DNA from: Neorhizobium sp. JUb45
GTDB lineage: Bacteria > Pseudomonadota > Alphaproteobacteria > Rhizobiales > Rhizobiaceae
Length of the DNA stretch: 64,000 nucleotides
NCBI RefSeq assembly: GCF_004343585.1
Contig: NZ_SLYW01000003.1
Coordinates: forward strand, 434,001-498,000
Direction of reading: 5' to 3'
Shown here: positions 39,518-48,513 of the stretch, piece after piece
How the letters are laid out: every line of letters begins with the position of its first letter
How positions within the stretch are numbered: the first letter of the stretch is position 1
Position numbers and translations under genes: made by a program
Notes under the pieces: model-generated
What the model was told of the DNA's origin: nothing
The model's database searches: none
Seen by the model: only the letters and a program-made list of their open reading frames with translations

Positions 39518-40000
39518 TCATCGCAAACGCATGAGGTCGACAGGACGGCCGTTGATGATTGCTTCCATGGAAAAAAAGCCGGTGACAGTCGCAAGATCGA
39601 AATCGGTGATGAGTTTCTGATAGAAGGCATCATAACCGGACATGCCCTTGGTCACGACCTTGATGAGATAGTCCCAGTCACCGCCGATACGATAGAAATC
39701 GATCACTTCCGGCAGACGCTCCACATGGGCGCGAAAACCTTCGCTCCAGTCCTTGGAATGGTGGCGCGTGCGGATCATCACAAAGACGGTCAGGTCGAAA
39801 CCCAGCGCCTTGAGATCGATCGTGTTATGCGCTTCGCGGATCAGCCCGAGCGACTGCAGGCGCTGAAGCCGCCGCCAGCAGGCATTCTGGGAAAGTCCGA
39901 TCTTGTCGGCCAGTTCGCGCTGGGAGAGACTCGCGTCCTTCTGAATGAAGTTGAGGATCTTCATATCAAAGTCATCGATCTTGACGTTACTATCGTTCAT
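39518..40000 (-). CDS. Lrp/AsnC family transcriptional regulator
   Basis: Encodes 160 residues. The N-terminal HTH (DMKILNFIQKDASLSQRELA, then DKIGLSQNACWRRLQRLQ) and a C-terminal RAM/AsnC ligand domain (FYRIGGDWDYLIKVVTKGMS) are clear. ATG 40000 is chosen over TTG 40009. It is divergent from the class V PLP enzyme across 100 bases, so it probably senses an amino acid handled by that enzyme and controls it. Confidence 0.92.
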   Translation of the reverse strand: MNDSNVKIDDFDMKILNFIQKDASLSQRELADKIGLSQNACWRRLQRLQSLGLIREAHNTIDLKALGFDLTVFVMIRTRHHSKDWSEGFRAHVERLPEVIDFYRIGGDWDYLIKVVTKGMSGYDAFYQKLITDFDLATVTGFFSMEAIINGRPVDLMRLR

Positions 40001-40100
40001 TTGACACAAGATTCCAAAAAAATAACTAGAAATAAGCGCGTTTTCTCACCCTGAACCGAGATAGGATTGCTGTCAAATACCGCAAGCGGGGAAAACGACC

Positions 40101-41600
40101 TTGGACGCCACCGGCAAAGTGACAGCATCGATCGAAACGCCACTGGCAAAGTTCCGGAAAAGCCTCGGCCATGGCGATGTCATCGCGTCCCTGAATGACG
40201 GACTTGTCGGCTCCACCGCCACAATAAACGGTCCTTATGGTGAGAAGGCGCTTGTCTATGCGGACTATGTCGCCTCCGGCCGCGCCCTGCATCAGGTTGA
40301 GCGTTTCGTTCTGGAAGAGGTCCTTCCCTACTACGCCAACAGCCACACGGAAGCGTCCTATTGCGGTGGGTTCATGACCCGGCTGCGCCGCGAAGCCCGT
40401 GCGACAATCGCAAAATCTTGCGGAGCAACCGAGCAGCATGCCGTGATTTTCACCGGCTCCGGCGCGACCTCCGGCATCAACCGTCTCGTGGCGCTGTTCG
40501 GTGTTACTGAAGCGGTTGCGGCAGGCCAGTCGGTGCGCATCATCCTCGGGCCTTACGAACATCACTCCAACATTCTGCCCTGGCGGGAAAGCGGCGCCGA
40601 AATCATCGAAATTCCCGAGCAGTCCGATGGCGGCCCTGATCTTGCCCTGCTCGAAGCGGCACTTCACGATGGAGCGCCGAAGCTGACCATCTGCGCCATG
40701 TCGGCGGCCTCCAATATCACCGGCATCATCAGCGATGTCGCTGCAATCACCACCATGGTGAAGGCGGCCGGCGCGAGGATGATCTGGGATTATGCGGGCG
40801 GCGGCCCCTACCTGCCGATTGCCATGTGTCCGGCAGCCGGCGCGCAGATCGACGCTATCGTCGTCTCGCCACACAAGTTCATCGGCGGCCCCGGTGCGTC
40901 CGGCGTGCTGATCCTGCGCCGAGACGCGCTGGCAACCCGGAAACCGTCCTGGCCTGGTGGAGGCACCGTCAAGTTCGTGTCTCCGACGGCGCATGATTAC
41001 AGCGACAATGTCGAATCCCGCGAAGAGGCCGGCACCCCCAATGTTGTCGGCGATATCCGGGCAGCACTCGCCTTCATCGTCAAGGATGCCATCGGCGCGG
41101 AAAAGATGGAGGCCCGCAATCGCGAACTGACCGAACGCGCATTCAGCCGCTGGAAGCAAATTCCGCAACTGGAGCTTCTCGGGCTTCAGGACGCCGACCG
41201 CCTGCCGATCTTTTCGTTCCGTGTCCGTGATGGCAAAGGCGGATATGTCCATCAGCAATTGATCACACGCATGCTGAGCGACCGTTTTGGCATACAGGCA
41301 CGCGGCGGCTGCGCCTGTGCCGGCCCTTATGTGCACCGCCTGCTGTCAATCACCCCTGAGCAATCGGAGGCGATAAGACAGGCGATCCTTTCCGGCGACG
41401 AGATCAGCAAACCGGGTTTTGTCCGCCTGAATTTCAGCGTGTTGCTGCCCGACGAAAAAGTTCGGTTCATTCTCGATTGCGTGGCGCAGATCGCAAGCGA
41501 CGCGACGACATTCGAGGCCGATTATGATGTCGACGCAAGCCGGGCAATCTTCGCGCCCCGCCCGAAGGCGCCGGCAACCAGAATTCTCGCAGACGCGTGA
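40101..41600 (+). CDS. Class V aminotransferase-fold PLP enzyme, cysteine-desulfurase-like
   Basis: Encodes 499 residues. The PLP lysine is K259 in SPHKFIGGPGASGVL, and phosphate-binding GSGATSGINRLV and YEHHSNILPWRE resemble SufS/NifS and CsdA. A CAC motif (C404, C406 in RGGCACAGPYVH) falls where desulfurases carry their catalytic Cys loop. It is longer than SufS by about 90 residues. The start is TTG 40101 after GGGGA; GTG 40119 is an alternative. No Fe-S cluster genes are near, so a role in amino-acid breakdown under the divergent Lrp regulator fits better than Fe-S assembly. Confidence 0.8.
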   Translation: MDATGKVTASIETPLAKFRKSLGHGDVIASLNDGLVGSTATINGPYGEKALVYADYVASGRALHQVERFVLEEVLPYYANSHTEASYCGGFMTRLRREARATIAKSCGATEQHAVIFTGSGATSGINRLVALFGVTEAVAAGQSVRIILGPYEHHSNILPWRESGAEIIEIPEQSDGGPDLALLEAALHDGAPKLTICAMSAASNITGIISDVAAITTMVKAAGARMIWDYAGGGPYLPIAMCPAAGAQIDAIVVSPHKFIGGPGASGVLILRRDALATRKPSWPGGGTVKFVSPTAHDYSDNVESREEAGTPNVVGDIRAALAFIVKDAIGAEKMEARNRELTERAFSRWKQIPQLELLGLQDADRLPIFSFRVRDGKGGYVHQQLITRMLSDRFGIQARGGCACAGPYVHRLLSITPEQSEAIRQAILSGDEISKPGFVRLNFSVLLPDEKVRFILDCVAQIASDATTFEADYDVDASRAIFAPRPKAPATRILADA

Positions 41601-41608
41601 GCCTACGG

Positions 41609-41638
41609 AGGCTGGATGCCTATGCCTCCAGCCTTTTT
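41609..41638. terminator. Hairpin terminator shared by convergent genes
   Basis: AGGCTGGA and TCCAGCCT arms with a 10-base loop are followed by TTTT, eight bases after the PLP-enzyme stop. The stem overlaps the last codons of the convergent LysR gene. Confidence 0.65.
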
Positions 41639-42519
41639 GCCAGAAAATCGATAAACGCCCTTATGCGCACCGCGAGGTGCTCGTGGCCGGCATAAACGGC
41701 GTGGATCTCCTCGATATCCTCGGGATTGTAGTCTTCCAGAAGAACGGTCAACCGGCCGGCTTCGATATCCGGCTCGACATGAAATCGGCCGACACGGCCG
41801 ATGCCAAGCCCATCCAGACAAAGTTGCCGGATGATGGAACCGCTGGAGCCTTTGAGGTTGCCGGAGACGGGAAGGACATCAACCTTGCCGCTGTGCGGAT
41901 CACGAAAAGGCCAGCCCTCGACTGCGCGGCGAAAATTGAAGTTGATGCAGTTGTGACGCGCAAGATCGGCAGGCGTGTCCGGCTGCCCGTGGTCGCGGAC
42001 ATATTGCGGCGAAGCGATCACCACTTGCCGGCTCTGGCCGAGTTTTCGCGCCATCAGCGACGAATCCCGCAATGCCCCATGCCGGATGGCGATGTCGACG
42101 CGTTCGCGGATGAGATCGACCGTGTCGTCGGTGAGCGTGAGATCGAGCTGCACCTCCGGAAACAGCCTCTGGAAGTCGCGTATCATCGGCAGAATGTAAC
42201 TTTCACCAAAGCCGACCGATGCATTGACCGATAGTGGCCCGCGCGGCCGCATGCGGCCACCGCCCGCCACCACTGCTTCCGTATCAGCAATCTCGGCAAG
42301 GATACGCGACGCGCGGGCAAGATAGGTCTCGCCCTCCGGCGTCAGTTGCAGCATGCGGGTGGAGCGCACCACGAGCCGTGTGCCGAGCCTGTCCTCCAGC
42401 CGCGTCACAAGCTTGCTGACCGCAGACGGCGACAGTTTCAGTCTTCGCCCGGCCGCCGAAAAGCTTTTCAGCTCGGCCGCCAGCACAAAAACTTCCATTT
42501 CTCCGGCGCGGTTATCCAA
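41620..42519 (-). CDS. LysR-family transcriptional regulator
   Basis: Encodes 299 residues. The N-terminal winged helix (SFSAAGRRLKLSPSAVSKLV, then TRLEDRLGTRLVVRSTR) and the periplasmic-binding-like effector domain (GPLSVNASVGFGESYILPM) place it in the CrgA-like LysR group. The start is TTG 42519 with AGGTGA just upstream, giving MDNRAGEMEVFVLAAE; ATG 42498 would cut into the helix-turn-helix lead-in. It is divergent from an MFS gene followed by two aldo/keto reductases, its likely targets, across 115 AT-rich bases. Confidence 0.92.
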   Translation of the reverse strand: MDNRAGEMEVFVLAAELKSFSAAGRRLKLSPSAVSKLVTRLEDRLGTRLVVRSTRMLQLTPEGETYLARASRILAEIADTEAVVAGGGRMRPRGPLSVNASVGFGESYILPMIRDFQRLFPEVQLDLTLTDDTVDLIRERVDIAIRHGALRDSSLMARKLGQSRQVVIASPQYVRDHGQPDTPADLARHNCINFNFRRAVEGWPFRDPHSGKVDVLPVSGNLKGSSGSIIRQLCLDGLGIGRVGRFHVEPDIEAGRLTVLLEDYNPEDIEEIHAVYAGHEHLAVRIRAFIDFLAKRLEA

Positions 42520-42634
42520 ATGATCACCTGTGATTTCAATTCACAAATGATTATCCGCCTATCCAGCTACACAGGCAAGTGTTCGGCAACGATATTGCGA
42601 TGCATCAAAAGCACTCCTCCCAAGGAACTGAACA

Positions 42635-43822
42635 ATGCCTCTCGCTCTCTATGCCCTGACCGCCGGTGCCTTCGGCATCGGCGTCACGGAATTCGTCATC
42701 ATGGGATTGCTGATCGATGTCAGCAAGGATCTCGGCGTCACCATCTCTGCCGCCGGCCTGCTGATCTCCGGTTATGCGCTCGGCGTCGTCATCGGTGCGC
42801 CGATCCTTGGCGCCATTTCCGGAAAATGGTCACGCAAGACCCTGCTGATGGCCCTGATGGTGGTCTTCACCATCGGCAATCTCGCCTGTGCGCTTGCCCC
42901 CGATTACTGGACGCTGATGGCTGCCCGCGTGCTGACAGCCTTTGCCCACGCCTCCTTCTTCGGTGTCGGCTCGGTTGTCGCAACCGGTCTCGTCGCGCCG
43001 AACAAGAAGGCATCGGCCATCGCCATCATGTTTACCGGCCTCACCGTCGCCAACATTCTCGGCGTGCCGTTCGGCACATGGCTGGGTCAGGCCTATGGCT
43101 GGCGCTCGACCTTCTGGGCCGTCACTCTGATCGGAATTCTCGCCCTTGCCGTCATCGCCCTGCTGGTGCCAAAGGACAAGACATCCGATGGACAGGAAGA
43201 AACCTCGCAAGGTCTGCTGGCCGTGCTCGGTCGTCGTGGCGTCATCCTTGGCCTGCTGACCACCGTTCTCTCCTGGGTGGGCGTTTTCGCCGGCTTCACC
43301 TATATCGCGCCGATCCTAACGCAGATCACCGGGTTTTCCGAAAGTGCCGTTTCTCCGATCCTGCTGGTCTTCGGTGGCGGTCTGGTTGTCGGCAATCTGT
43401 TCGGCGGCTGGCTGGCAGACAGGCACCTCGTCCCGACCATCGTCGGCAGCCTCGTCGCCTTGGCAGCAATTCTGCTAGCGATGACCGCCGCCATCCATCA
43501 GCCCATTCTCGCGGTGATCGGCATCGGCCTGTTCGGCGCCGCAGCCTTTGCCACCGTCGCACCGCTGCAGATGTGGGTTCTGAAACAGGCTGAAGGTGCG
43601 GGTCAGGGTCTGGCATCGTCCTTTAACATCGCGGCCTTTAACCTCGGCAACGCCATCGGTGCATGGCTCGGCGGTGCCGTCATCGACCATGGGCCGGGCC
43701 TTGGAGCCGTGACCTTCGTGGCCGGCCTCGTGCCAATCGGCGCACTGGCCGTCGCTTTCATCGCCATCCGTTTGGACCGGCAGCAGGCTCCCCAAACCGC
43801 ACTTGCCCACCCGGCCGAATAA
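42635..43822 (+). CDS. MFS transporter, DHA1 drug/sugar efflux type (AraJ/YdhP-like)
   Basis: Encodes 395 residues with 12 predicted helices. The opening ALYALTAGAFGIGVTEFVIM and the loop APILGAISGKWSRKTLL are typical of the AraJ/Cmr-type DHA1 exporters. It probably exports a toxic small molecule or sugar. AAGGAA precedes ATG 42635. It is divergent from the LysR gene and followed after 31 bases by an aldo/keto reductase, so the operon pairs efflux with carbonyl detoxification. Confidence 0.9.
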   Translation: MPLALYALTAGAFGIGVTEFVIMGLLIDVSKDLGVTISAAGLLISGYALGVVIGAPILGAISGKWSRKTLLMALMVVFTIGNLACALAPDYWTLMAARVLTAFAHASFFGVGSVVATGLVAPNKKASAIAIMFTGLTVANILGVPFGTWLGQAYGWRSTFWAVTLIGILALAVIALLVPKDKTSDGQEETSQGLLAVLGRRGVILGLLTTVLSWVGVFAGFTYIAPILTQITGFSESAVSPILLVFGGGLVVGNLFGGWLADRHLVPTIVGSLVALAAILLAMTAAIHQPILAVIGIGLFGAAAFATVAPLQMWVLKQAEGAGQGLASSFNIAAFNLGNAIGAWLGGAVIDHGPGLGAVTFVAGLVPIGALAVAFIAIRLDRQQAPQTALAHPAE

Positions 43823-43853
43823 ACCGCTTTCGTCACGCAGAAGGATCATCATC

Positions 43854-44891
43854 ATGGAATATCGCAGCCTTGGAAAATCCGGCCTGAAAGTGCCGGTCCT
43901 CTCCTTCGGTGCCGGCACGTTCGGCGGCTCCGGCCCGCTGTTCAGCGCCTGGGGTACGACCGATGTCGCGGAGGCGCGCCGCCTTGTCGACATCTGCCTG
44001 GAGGCCGGTGTCAATCTGTTCGACACCGCCGACGTATATTCCAACGGCGCTTCGGAAGAGGTGCTGGGACAGGCGATCAAGGGCCGCCGCGACGAAGTGC
44101 TGATCTCCACCAAGGCCAGCCTGCCCTCAGGTGATGGTCCGAACGACTGGGGTTCGTCACGCACCCGGCTGATCACCGCCGTCGACAAGGCGCTGAAACG
44201 TCTGGGCACCGACCATATCGATATCTTCCAACTGCACGCCTTCGATGCCTCGACACCGGTGGAGGAAGTGGTGTCCACGCTCGACAGGCTCGTGGACGCA
44301 GGCAAGCTGCGCTATATCGGCGTTTCCAATTTCTCCGGCTGGCAGATCATGAAATCGCTGGCGGCGGCGGAAAAACATGGATGGACGCGGTATGTCGCCA
44401 ATCAGGTCTATTATTCGCTGATCGGTCGCGATTACGAATGGGACCTGATGCCGCTTGCACAGGATCAGGGGCTTGGTGCACTGGTATGGAGCCCGCTGGG
44501 CTGGGGCCGACTGACCGGCAAGATCAGCCGTTCGAAACCGATCCCGGCCGGCAGCCGCCTGCACGAGACGGCAAGTTTTGGCCCGCCGGTGGATGACGAA
44601 CATCTTTACCGGGTTGTCGATGCGCTCGAAGACATCGCGGCCGAGACGGAAAAATCCGTTCCGCAGGTGGCACTCAACTGGCTGATTTCCCGACCTACGG
44701 TCTCCTCCGTCATCATCGGCGCCCGTAACGAGGAACAGTTGAGGCAAAACCTTGGCGCAGTCGGCTGGGCACTGACGGCGGAACAGATCGCAAAACTCGA
44801 CGCGGCCAGCGCCGTCACACCGCCCTACCCGCATTTCCCCTATCACCGGCAGGAAGGTTTTGCCCGGCTCGATCCGCCGATTGCCGGCTGA
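43854..44891 (+). CDS. Aldo/keto reductase (voltage-gated K+ channel beta-like, AKR family)
   Basis: Encodes 345 residues. The catalytic tetrad is visible as Asp and Tyr in FDTADVYSNGASEEVLG, Lys in LISTKAS and His in FQLHAFD; the NADPH-binding end is SSVIIGARNEEQLRQNL. AAGGA at 43841-43845 supports ATG 43854. It reduces aldehydes or ketones with NADPH; the substrate is unknown. It probably shares a transcript with the MFS gene. Confidence 0.92.
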   Translation: MEYRSLGKSGLKVPVLSFGAGTFGGSGPLFSAWGTTDVAEARRLVDICLEAGVNLFDTADVYSNGASEEVLGQAIKGRRDEVLISTKASLPSGDGPNDWGSSRTRLITAVDKALKRLGTDHIDIFQLHAFDASTPVEEVVSTLDRLVDAGKLRYIGVSNFSGWQIMKSLAAAEKHGWTRYVANQVYYSLIGRDYEWDLMPLAQDQGLGALVWSPLGWGRLTGKISRSKPIPAGSRLHETASFGPPVDDEHLYRVVDALEDIAAETEKSVPQVALNWLISRPTVSSVIIGARNEEQLRQNLGAVGWALTAEQIAKLDAASAVTPPYPHFPYHRQEGFARLDPPIAG

Positions 44892-44959
44892 GCCAGGTTC
44901 CCCCGTTCCGACGGTTGATCCGACTTTCAGAAACCCCATGTAACGGGGGTCACATTCCC

Positions 44960-44980
44960 GCCCGGCTTTCCGCCGGGCTT
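44960..44980 (+). terminator. Hairpin between the two aldo/keto reductase genes
   Basis: A 7-bp stem GCCCGGC/GCCGGGC with loop TTTCC is followed by TTCCTTTCC. It may partly terminate the MFS-reductase transcript before the second reductase, whose ribosome site AAAGGAG follows directly. Confidence 0.5.
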
Positions 44981-45000
44981 CCTTTCCAAAGGAGTTATCC

Positions 45001-45828
45001 ATGCACAGTGTCAGCGCAAATGGCGCCAACATCCCCGCTCTCGGTTTCGGCACGTTCCGCATGCCCGACGCCGATGTCCACCGCATCCTGCCGCAGGCGT
45101 TGAAACTCGGCTTCCGCCATGTCGATACCGCGCAGATCTACAAGAATGAGCAGGCTGTCGGCGACGTTCTGGCAAAGTCCGGCATTCCGCGCGCCGATAT
45201 CTTTCTCACCACAAAAGTCTGGGTCGACCGCGTCGGCCACGATGCTTTCATCACCTCGGTGGATGAAAGCCTGCAGAAACTGAAGACCGATCACGTCGAC
45301 CTTCTCTTGCTGCACTGGCCGCAGAGCGAAATGCCGCTCGCCGACCGCATCGGCGCGTTGAACGAGCTTCGCAAGGCCGGCAAGGTCAAGAATATCGGCG
45401 TATCGAATTTTTCGACCACGCTGATGGCCGAGGCCGTCAAACTGTCGGATGCGCCGATCGTCAACAACCAGGTCGAATATCACCCCTATCTCGACCAGAC
45501 AAAAGTTCTCGCAGAAGCGGCCAGGACGGGCATGTCAGTCACCGCCTATTACCTGATGGCCGATGGCGCCGTGCCGAAGGATGAGGTGCTGAAGGATATC
45601 GGCGCCAAACACGGCAAGAGCGCCGCACAGGTGGTTCTGCGCTGGGCCGTGCAGCAGAAGGATGTGATCGCGCTTTCCAAGACCGCCACCGAAAGCCGTC
45701 TGCCGGAAAATTTCGAGATTTTCGATTTCGTCCTGTCGGAAGAGGAGATGGCGGCGGTGCACAAGCTGGCGCGTGCCGATGGCCGTATCGTCAGCCCCGG
45801 CCATCTGGCGCCCGACTGGGACAAGTGA
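45001..45828 (+). CDS. Aldo/keto reductase, 2,5-diketo-D-gluconate reductase type
   Basis: Encodes 275 residues. The tetrad is seen in FRHVDTAQIYKNE (Asp, Tyr), TTKVWVD (Lys) and LLHWPQ (His), with GVSNFSTTLM and NQVEYHPYL family motifs. It belongs to the AKR5-like group, NADPH-dependent and cytoplasmic. AAAGGAG sits just before ATG 45001. It is a different subfamily from the preceding reductase, so the pair is not a tandem duplication. A strong terminator follows. Confidence 0.92.
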   Translation: MHSVSANGANIPALGFGTFRMPDADVHRILPQALKLGFRHVDTAQIYKNEQAVGDVLAKSGIPRADIFLTTKVWVDRVGHDAFITSVDESLQKLKTDHVDLLLLHWPQSEMPLADRIGALNELRKAGKVKNIGVSNFSTTLMAEAVKLSDAPIVNNQVEYHPYLDQTKVLAEAARTGMSVTAYYLMADGAVPKDEVLKDIGAKHGKSAAQVVLRWAVQQKDVIALSKTATESRLPENFEIFDFVLSEEEMAAVHKLARADGRIVSPGHLAPDWDK

Positions 45829-45854
45829 CGCTTCGATCTTGATGTCTGATACGA

Positions 45855-45887
45855 ACGGGATGGGTGAAGAATCACCCGTCCCGTTTT
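45855..45887 (+). terminator. Rho-independent terminator after the second aldo/keto reductase
   Basis: A 13-bp stem (ACGGGATGGGTGA with TCACCCGTCCCGT, one G-T pair) and AGAA loop are followed by TTTT, 27 bases after the stop codon. The remaining bases to 46017 contain the promoter region of the hydrolase gene. Confidence 0.8.
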
Positions 45888-46017
45888 GCATTTGGGAAGG
45901 GAATGACCCATTTTCCGGCCAAACTTGCCCGCTCGCTTTCTTTCATCTCTCAGCCCTCCGTTGCCTCGTCCAACCATCGCCATAGTTTTATCCTCGGCTG
46001 GGACAGGAGGAGTTTTC

Positions 46018-47331
46018 ATGCGTTTGACCAAATTGCTTTTACCCGCGCTTACAGTAGCCGTTGCATCTGCTCTGCCGGCCCATGCGCAGCAGCGGCAACG
46101 TGCCGAGCCGCAGCTTAAGGATTGCCCGAAAGCGATGCCCGCAGGTACCGAGTGTTTTGCCGGACAGGACATGCGCGGCGCCTATTACTGGATTGCAAAA
46201 CCCAAAAACTGGAACGGCACGCTGGTTGTGCACGCGCATGGCGGCCCACGCACCGCCAAGCCGAAACCCGACGATCCGGTGGAGGATCTCGAGCGTTTTG
46301 CCGTCACCGTTCAGGAAGGGTATGCCTGGGCCGGCTCCAATTACCGGCGCCAGGGCTATGGCGTGCGCATGGCGGCAGCCGATACGGACAATGTCAGGCG
46401 TATCGCCATAAAGCTTCTCGGCAAGCCAAAAAATGTCCTGCTGCACGGGCAGTCATGGGGTGGCAACGTGGCGGCGAAGACCGCCGAGCTTTACGCCCTC
46501 GACTGGCGCGGCCGCAAAAACTACGACGGTATCGTGCTGACCAGCGGACTTTTGGCCGGCGGCAGTCGCGGATATGATTTCCGCGCCGACCTGCGTGCCG
46601 TCTACCAGTATTATTGCAAGAACCATCCGCGCGCCGATGAAACACAATATCCGGTCTGGCAGGGTCTGCCGAAGGGTGTTTCGATGAAGCGCGACGAGCT
46701 GGAAAAACGGGTCGACGAATGCACCGGCGTTTCGCTGGCTGCGGACAAGCGCACGCCGGAACAGGCGAAAAACCTGAAGAACATCCTCGCCGTCACGCAT
46801 GTGCCGGAAAAATCGCTGGTGGCGCATCTTGCCTGGGCGACCGGTCTGTTTTCGGACATCGTCTGGCGGCGGCTGGACGGCAGGAACCCGTTCGACAATT
46901 CCAGGGTCGAATACAAGGGATCGGATGACGACGCGGCGCTGAACAAGGGCGTCGAGCGTTTTACCGCCGACCCTGAAGCCCGCCGGGCGATGGCCTATGA
47001 CGCCGACCTCACCGGCCAGATCGTTGCGCCAACCATCACACTGCATGCCAAGGACGACCCGACCGTGTTCGTGAACCACGAGGCGATCTACCGCCAGACG
47101 GTGGAACGGGCCGGCAATGGCGACCTTCTGCAGCAGAATTTCTCCGACGAGGCGGAGCATTCAAAACTGTCGACACCGCAATATGCGGCGCTGTTTTCCG
47201 CCATGCTGACATGGATCGATGACGGCAAGAAACCGACAAAACAGTCGATTGCAGCGCTCTGCGAGGGAAAGCGCAAGACCTATGACGAGCCCTGCCGGCT
47301 GTTGCCGGATTTCGAGCCGACGGTGGAATGA
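46018..47331 (+). CDS. Secreted alpha/beta hydrolase
   Basis: Encodes 437 residues with a signal peptide (MRLTKLLLPALTVAVASALP to AHA|QQ). The nucleophile is Ser146 in LLHGQSWGGN, the acid is probably in LHAKDDPTVF and the base His in DEAEHSKLS near residue 380, a complete esterase-type triad. The oxyanion region is HAHGGP. It is thus a periplasmic or exported esterase/peptidase-like enzyme of unknown substrate. AGGAGGAG lies at 46004-46011 before ATG 46018. It is transcribed alone, with a bidirectional terminator behind it. Confidence 0.82.
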   Translation: MRLTKLLLPALTVAVASALPAHAQQRQRAEPQLKDCPKAMPAGTECFAGQDMRGAYYWIAKPKNWNGTLVVHAHGGPRTAKPKPDDPVEDLERFAVTVQEGYAWAGSNYRRQGYGVRMAAADTDNVRRIAIKLLGKPKNVLLHGQSWGGNVAAKTAELYALDWRGRKNYDGIVLTSGLLAGGSRGYDFRADLRAVYQYYCKNHPRADETQYPVWQGLPKGVSMKRDELEKRVDECTGVSLAADKRTPEQAKNLKNILAVTHVPEKSLVAHLAWATGLFSDIVWRRLDGRNPFDNSRVEYKGSDDDAALNKGVERFTADPEARRAMAYDADLTGQIVAPTITLHAKDDPTVFVNHEAIYRQTVERAGNGDLLQQNFSDEAEHSKLSTPQYAALFSAMLTWIDDGKKPTKQSIAALCEGKRKTYDEPCRLLPDFEPTVE

Positions 47332-47345
47332 CAGGAAAGAACACT

Positions 47346-47384
47346 CTTCCGCTCTCCGGTTAGCCGGCAGAGCGGAAGGGTTTT
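47346..47384. terminator. Bidirectional terminator between hydrolase and corA
   Basis: A perfect 10-bp outer stem (CTTCCGCTCT/AGAGCGGAAG) continues into CCGG/CCGG and is followed by TTTT on the plus strand. It lies between the convergent ends of the hydrolase and corA genes. Confidence 0.75.
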
Positions 47385-47395
47385 GATCGGGATCC

Positions 47396-48400
47396 TTACA
47401 GCCAGCCCTTGCGCTTGAAGTAGAGGAACGGCAGCGCCATCGACACGATCATCAGCACCAGTGCCATGTGATATCCATAGTGCCACTGCAGCTCGGGCTG
47501 AAACGCGAAGTTCATGCCATAGACGGATGCCACCAGCGTCGGCGGCAGAAAGACCACGGAGGCGACCGAGAAGATCTTGATGATCTGGTTCTGCTCGAGA
47601 TTGATCAGCCCCAGCGTTGCATCGAGCAGGAAATTGATCTTTCCCGACAGGAAGGCGGAGTGGTCACCCAGCGACGTGGCATCCCGCTGCAAGAGCTTGA
47701 GGCGCTGGCGCAGTTCCTTTGACAGCTTTCTGTCCACACCATCGAGCGCCGCATAATAGGCGACGGCACGCGAGACGCTGACAAGGCTTTCCCGCACGAC
47801 GGTGATGAACTCGCCCTTCAGGCCGATCTCGCGCATCAGTTCCTGCAGGTCGCGGGTCTTCTTGTCGGCCTTGCCGGTCTTGGTCTCGAACACGTCGCGG
47901 GAAATCTGGTCGATATCGTTGCCGAGCCGTTCCAGCGTATCGGCCATACGGTCGATGATGGCCTCCACCAGACCGGTCATCACCAGTTCGCCATAACCAC
48001 AATGAACACCACCACCGCCACCGCGGCGGGCACGCGCCATGAAGGCATCGAACGGACGCGGCTCGGCATGGCGCACGGTGACGAGAGCCTGCCCCTTGAT
48101 GATGAAGGTGGCCGGAACCTTTCGCGGTGCGCCGGCATCGGGCCGCGTCAGCACGGTCATGGTCATGAACTCGGCGCCGTTCTCCTGATAAAGGCGGGCG
48201 GAAAGCTCGATATCTTCCATCTCGTCGGCAGTCGGCACGGCGATGCCGAGCAGATCGCCGACGAGGCGCTCTTCCTCGGCAGTCGGCGAGACCAGATCGT
48301 ACCAGACGGCATTGGCAAGGAGGTCGGCAGCCGGCAGTTCCACCGGATCGGTGGCAACGGTGACGAGACGATCAAGGTCGTGGGCATGGATGCGCAGCAT
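47396..48400 (-). CDS. corA: CorA-family magnesium (divalent metal) channel
   Basis: Encodes 334 residues. The large cytoplasmic funnel ends in a long helix and two C-terminal membrane helices, with the pore signature YGMNF (GMN at 295-297) after helix 1 and the basic tail KRKGWL. It carries Mg2+ (possibly Co2+ or Ni2+) into the cell; a ZntB-type role is less likely given the intact GMN but not excluded. ATG 48400 is preceded by AGGAG buried in a strong hairpin and by a 19-codon leader ORF, indicating translational control. Confidence 0.93.
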   Translation of the reverse strand: MLRIHAHDLDRLVTVATDPVELPAADLLANAVWYDLVSPTAEEERLVGDLLGIAVPTADEMEDIELSARLYQENGAEFMTMTVLTRPDAGAPRKVPATFIIKGQALVTVRHAEPRPFDAFMARARRGGGGGVHCGYGELVMTGLVEAIIDRMADTLERLGNDIDQISRDVFETKTGKADKKTRDLQELMREIGLKGEFITVVRESLVSVSRAVAYYAALDGVDRKLSKELRQRLKLLQRDATSLGDHSAFLSGKINFLLDATLGLINLEQNQIIKIFSVASVVFLPPTLVASVYGMNFAFQPELQWHYGYHMALVLMIVSMALPFLYFKRKGWL

Positions 48401-48404
48401 GGCA

Positions 48405-48437
48405 GCTCCTATCGGGGACCATCGGTTCCCCGGGAGC
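48405..48437 (-). promoter_or_regulatory. Hairpin sequestering the corA ribosome-binding site
   Basis: On the mRNA, GCUCCCGGGGA (48437 to 48427) pairs with UCCCCG (48418-48413) and GGAGC (48409-48405), giving 11 base pairs with a 3-base bulge and an 8-base loop. The paired GGAGC is the corA Shine-Dalgarno, five bases before the ATG. The left arm also contains GGGAACC (48430-48424), fully complementary to GGUUCCC (48463-48457) at the end of the leader ORF, so the two structures are mutually exclusive. A small GAUCC/GGAUC hairpin (48441-48455) lies between. Confidence 0.7.
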
Positions 48438-48453
48438 CATGATCCGGACAGGA

Positions 48454-48513
48454 TCAGGGAACCAGAGAAACGGGTCGGTATGGTGACGTCGAACTTCGAC
48501 TGTCGGGGTTCAT
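48454..48513 (-). CDS. 19-residue leader peptide of corA (MgtL-like in design)
   Basis: Encodes MNPDSRSSTSPYRPVSLVP, starting at ATG 48513 with AAAGGA eight bases upstream and stopping 53 bases before corA. Proline occupies positions 3, 11, 14 and 19, the last directly before the stop codon, a context known to slow termination. The N-terminal NPD recalls the EPDP start of enterobacterial MgtL, whose acidic/proline nascent chain makes ribosomes abort in low Mg2+. The similarity is in layout and composition; homology cannot be claimed. Confidence 0.6.
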   Translation of the reverse strand: MNPDSRSSTSPYRPVSLVP

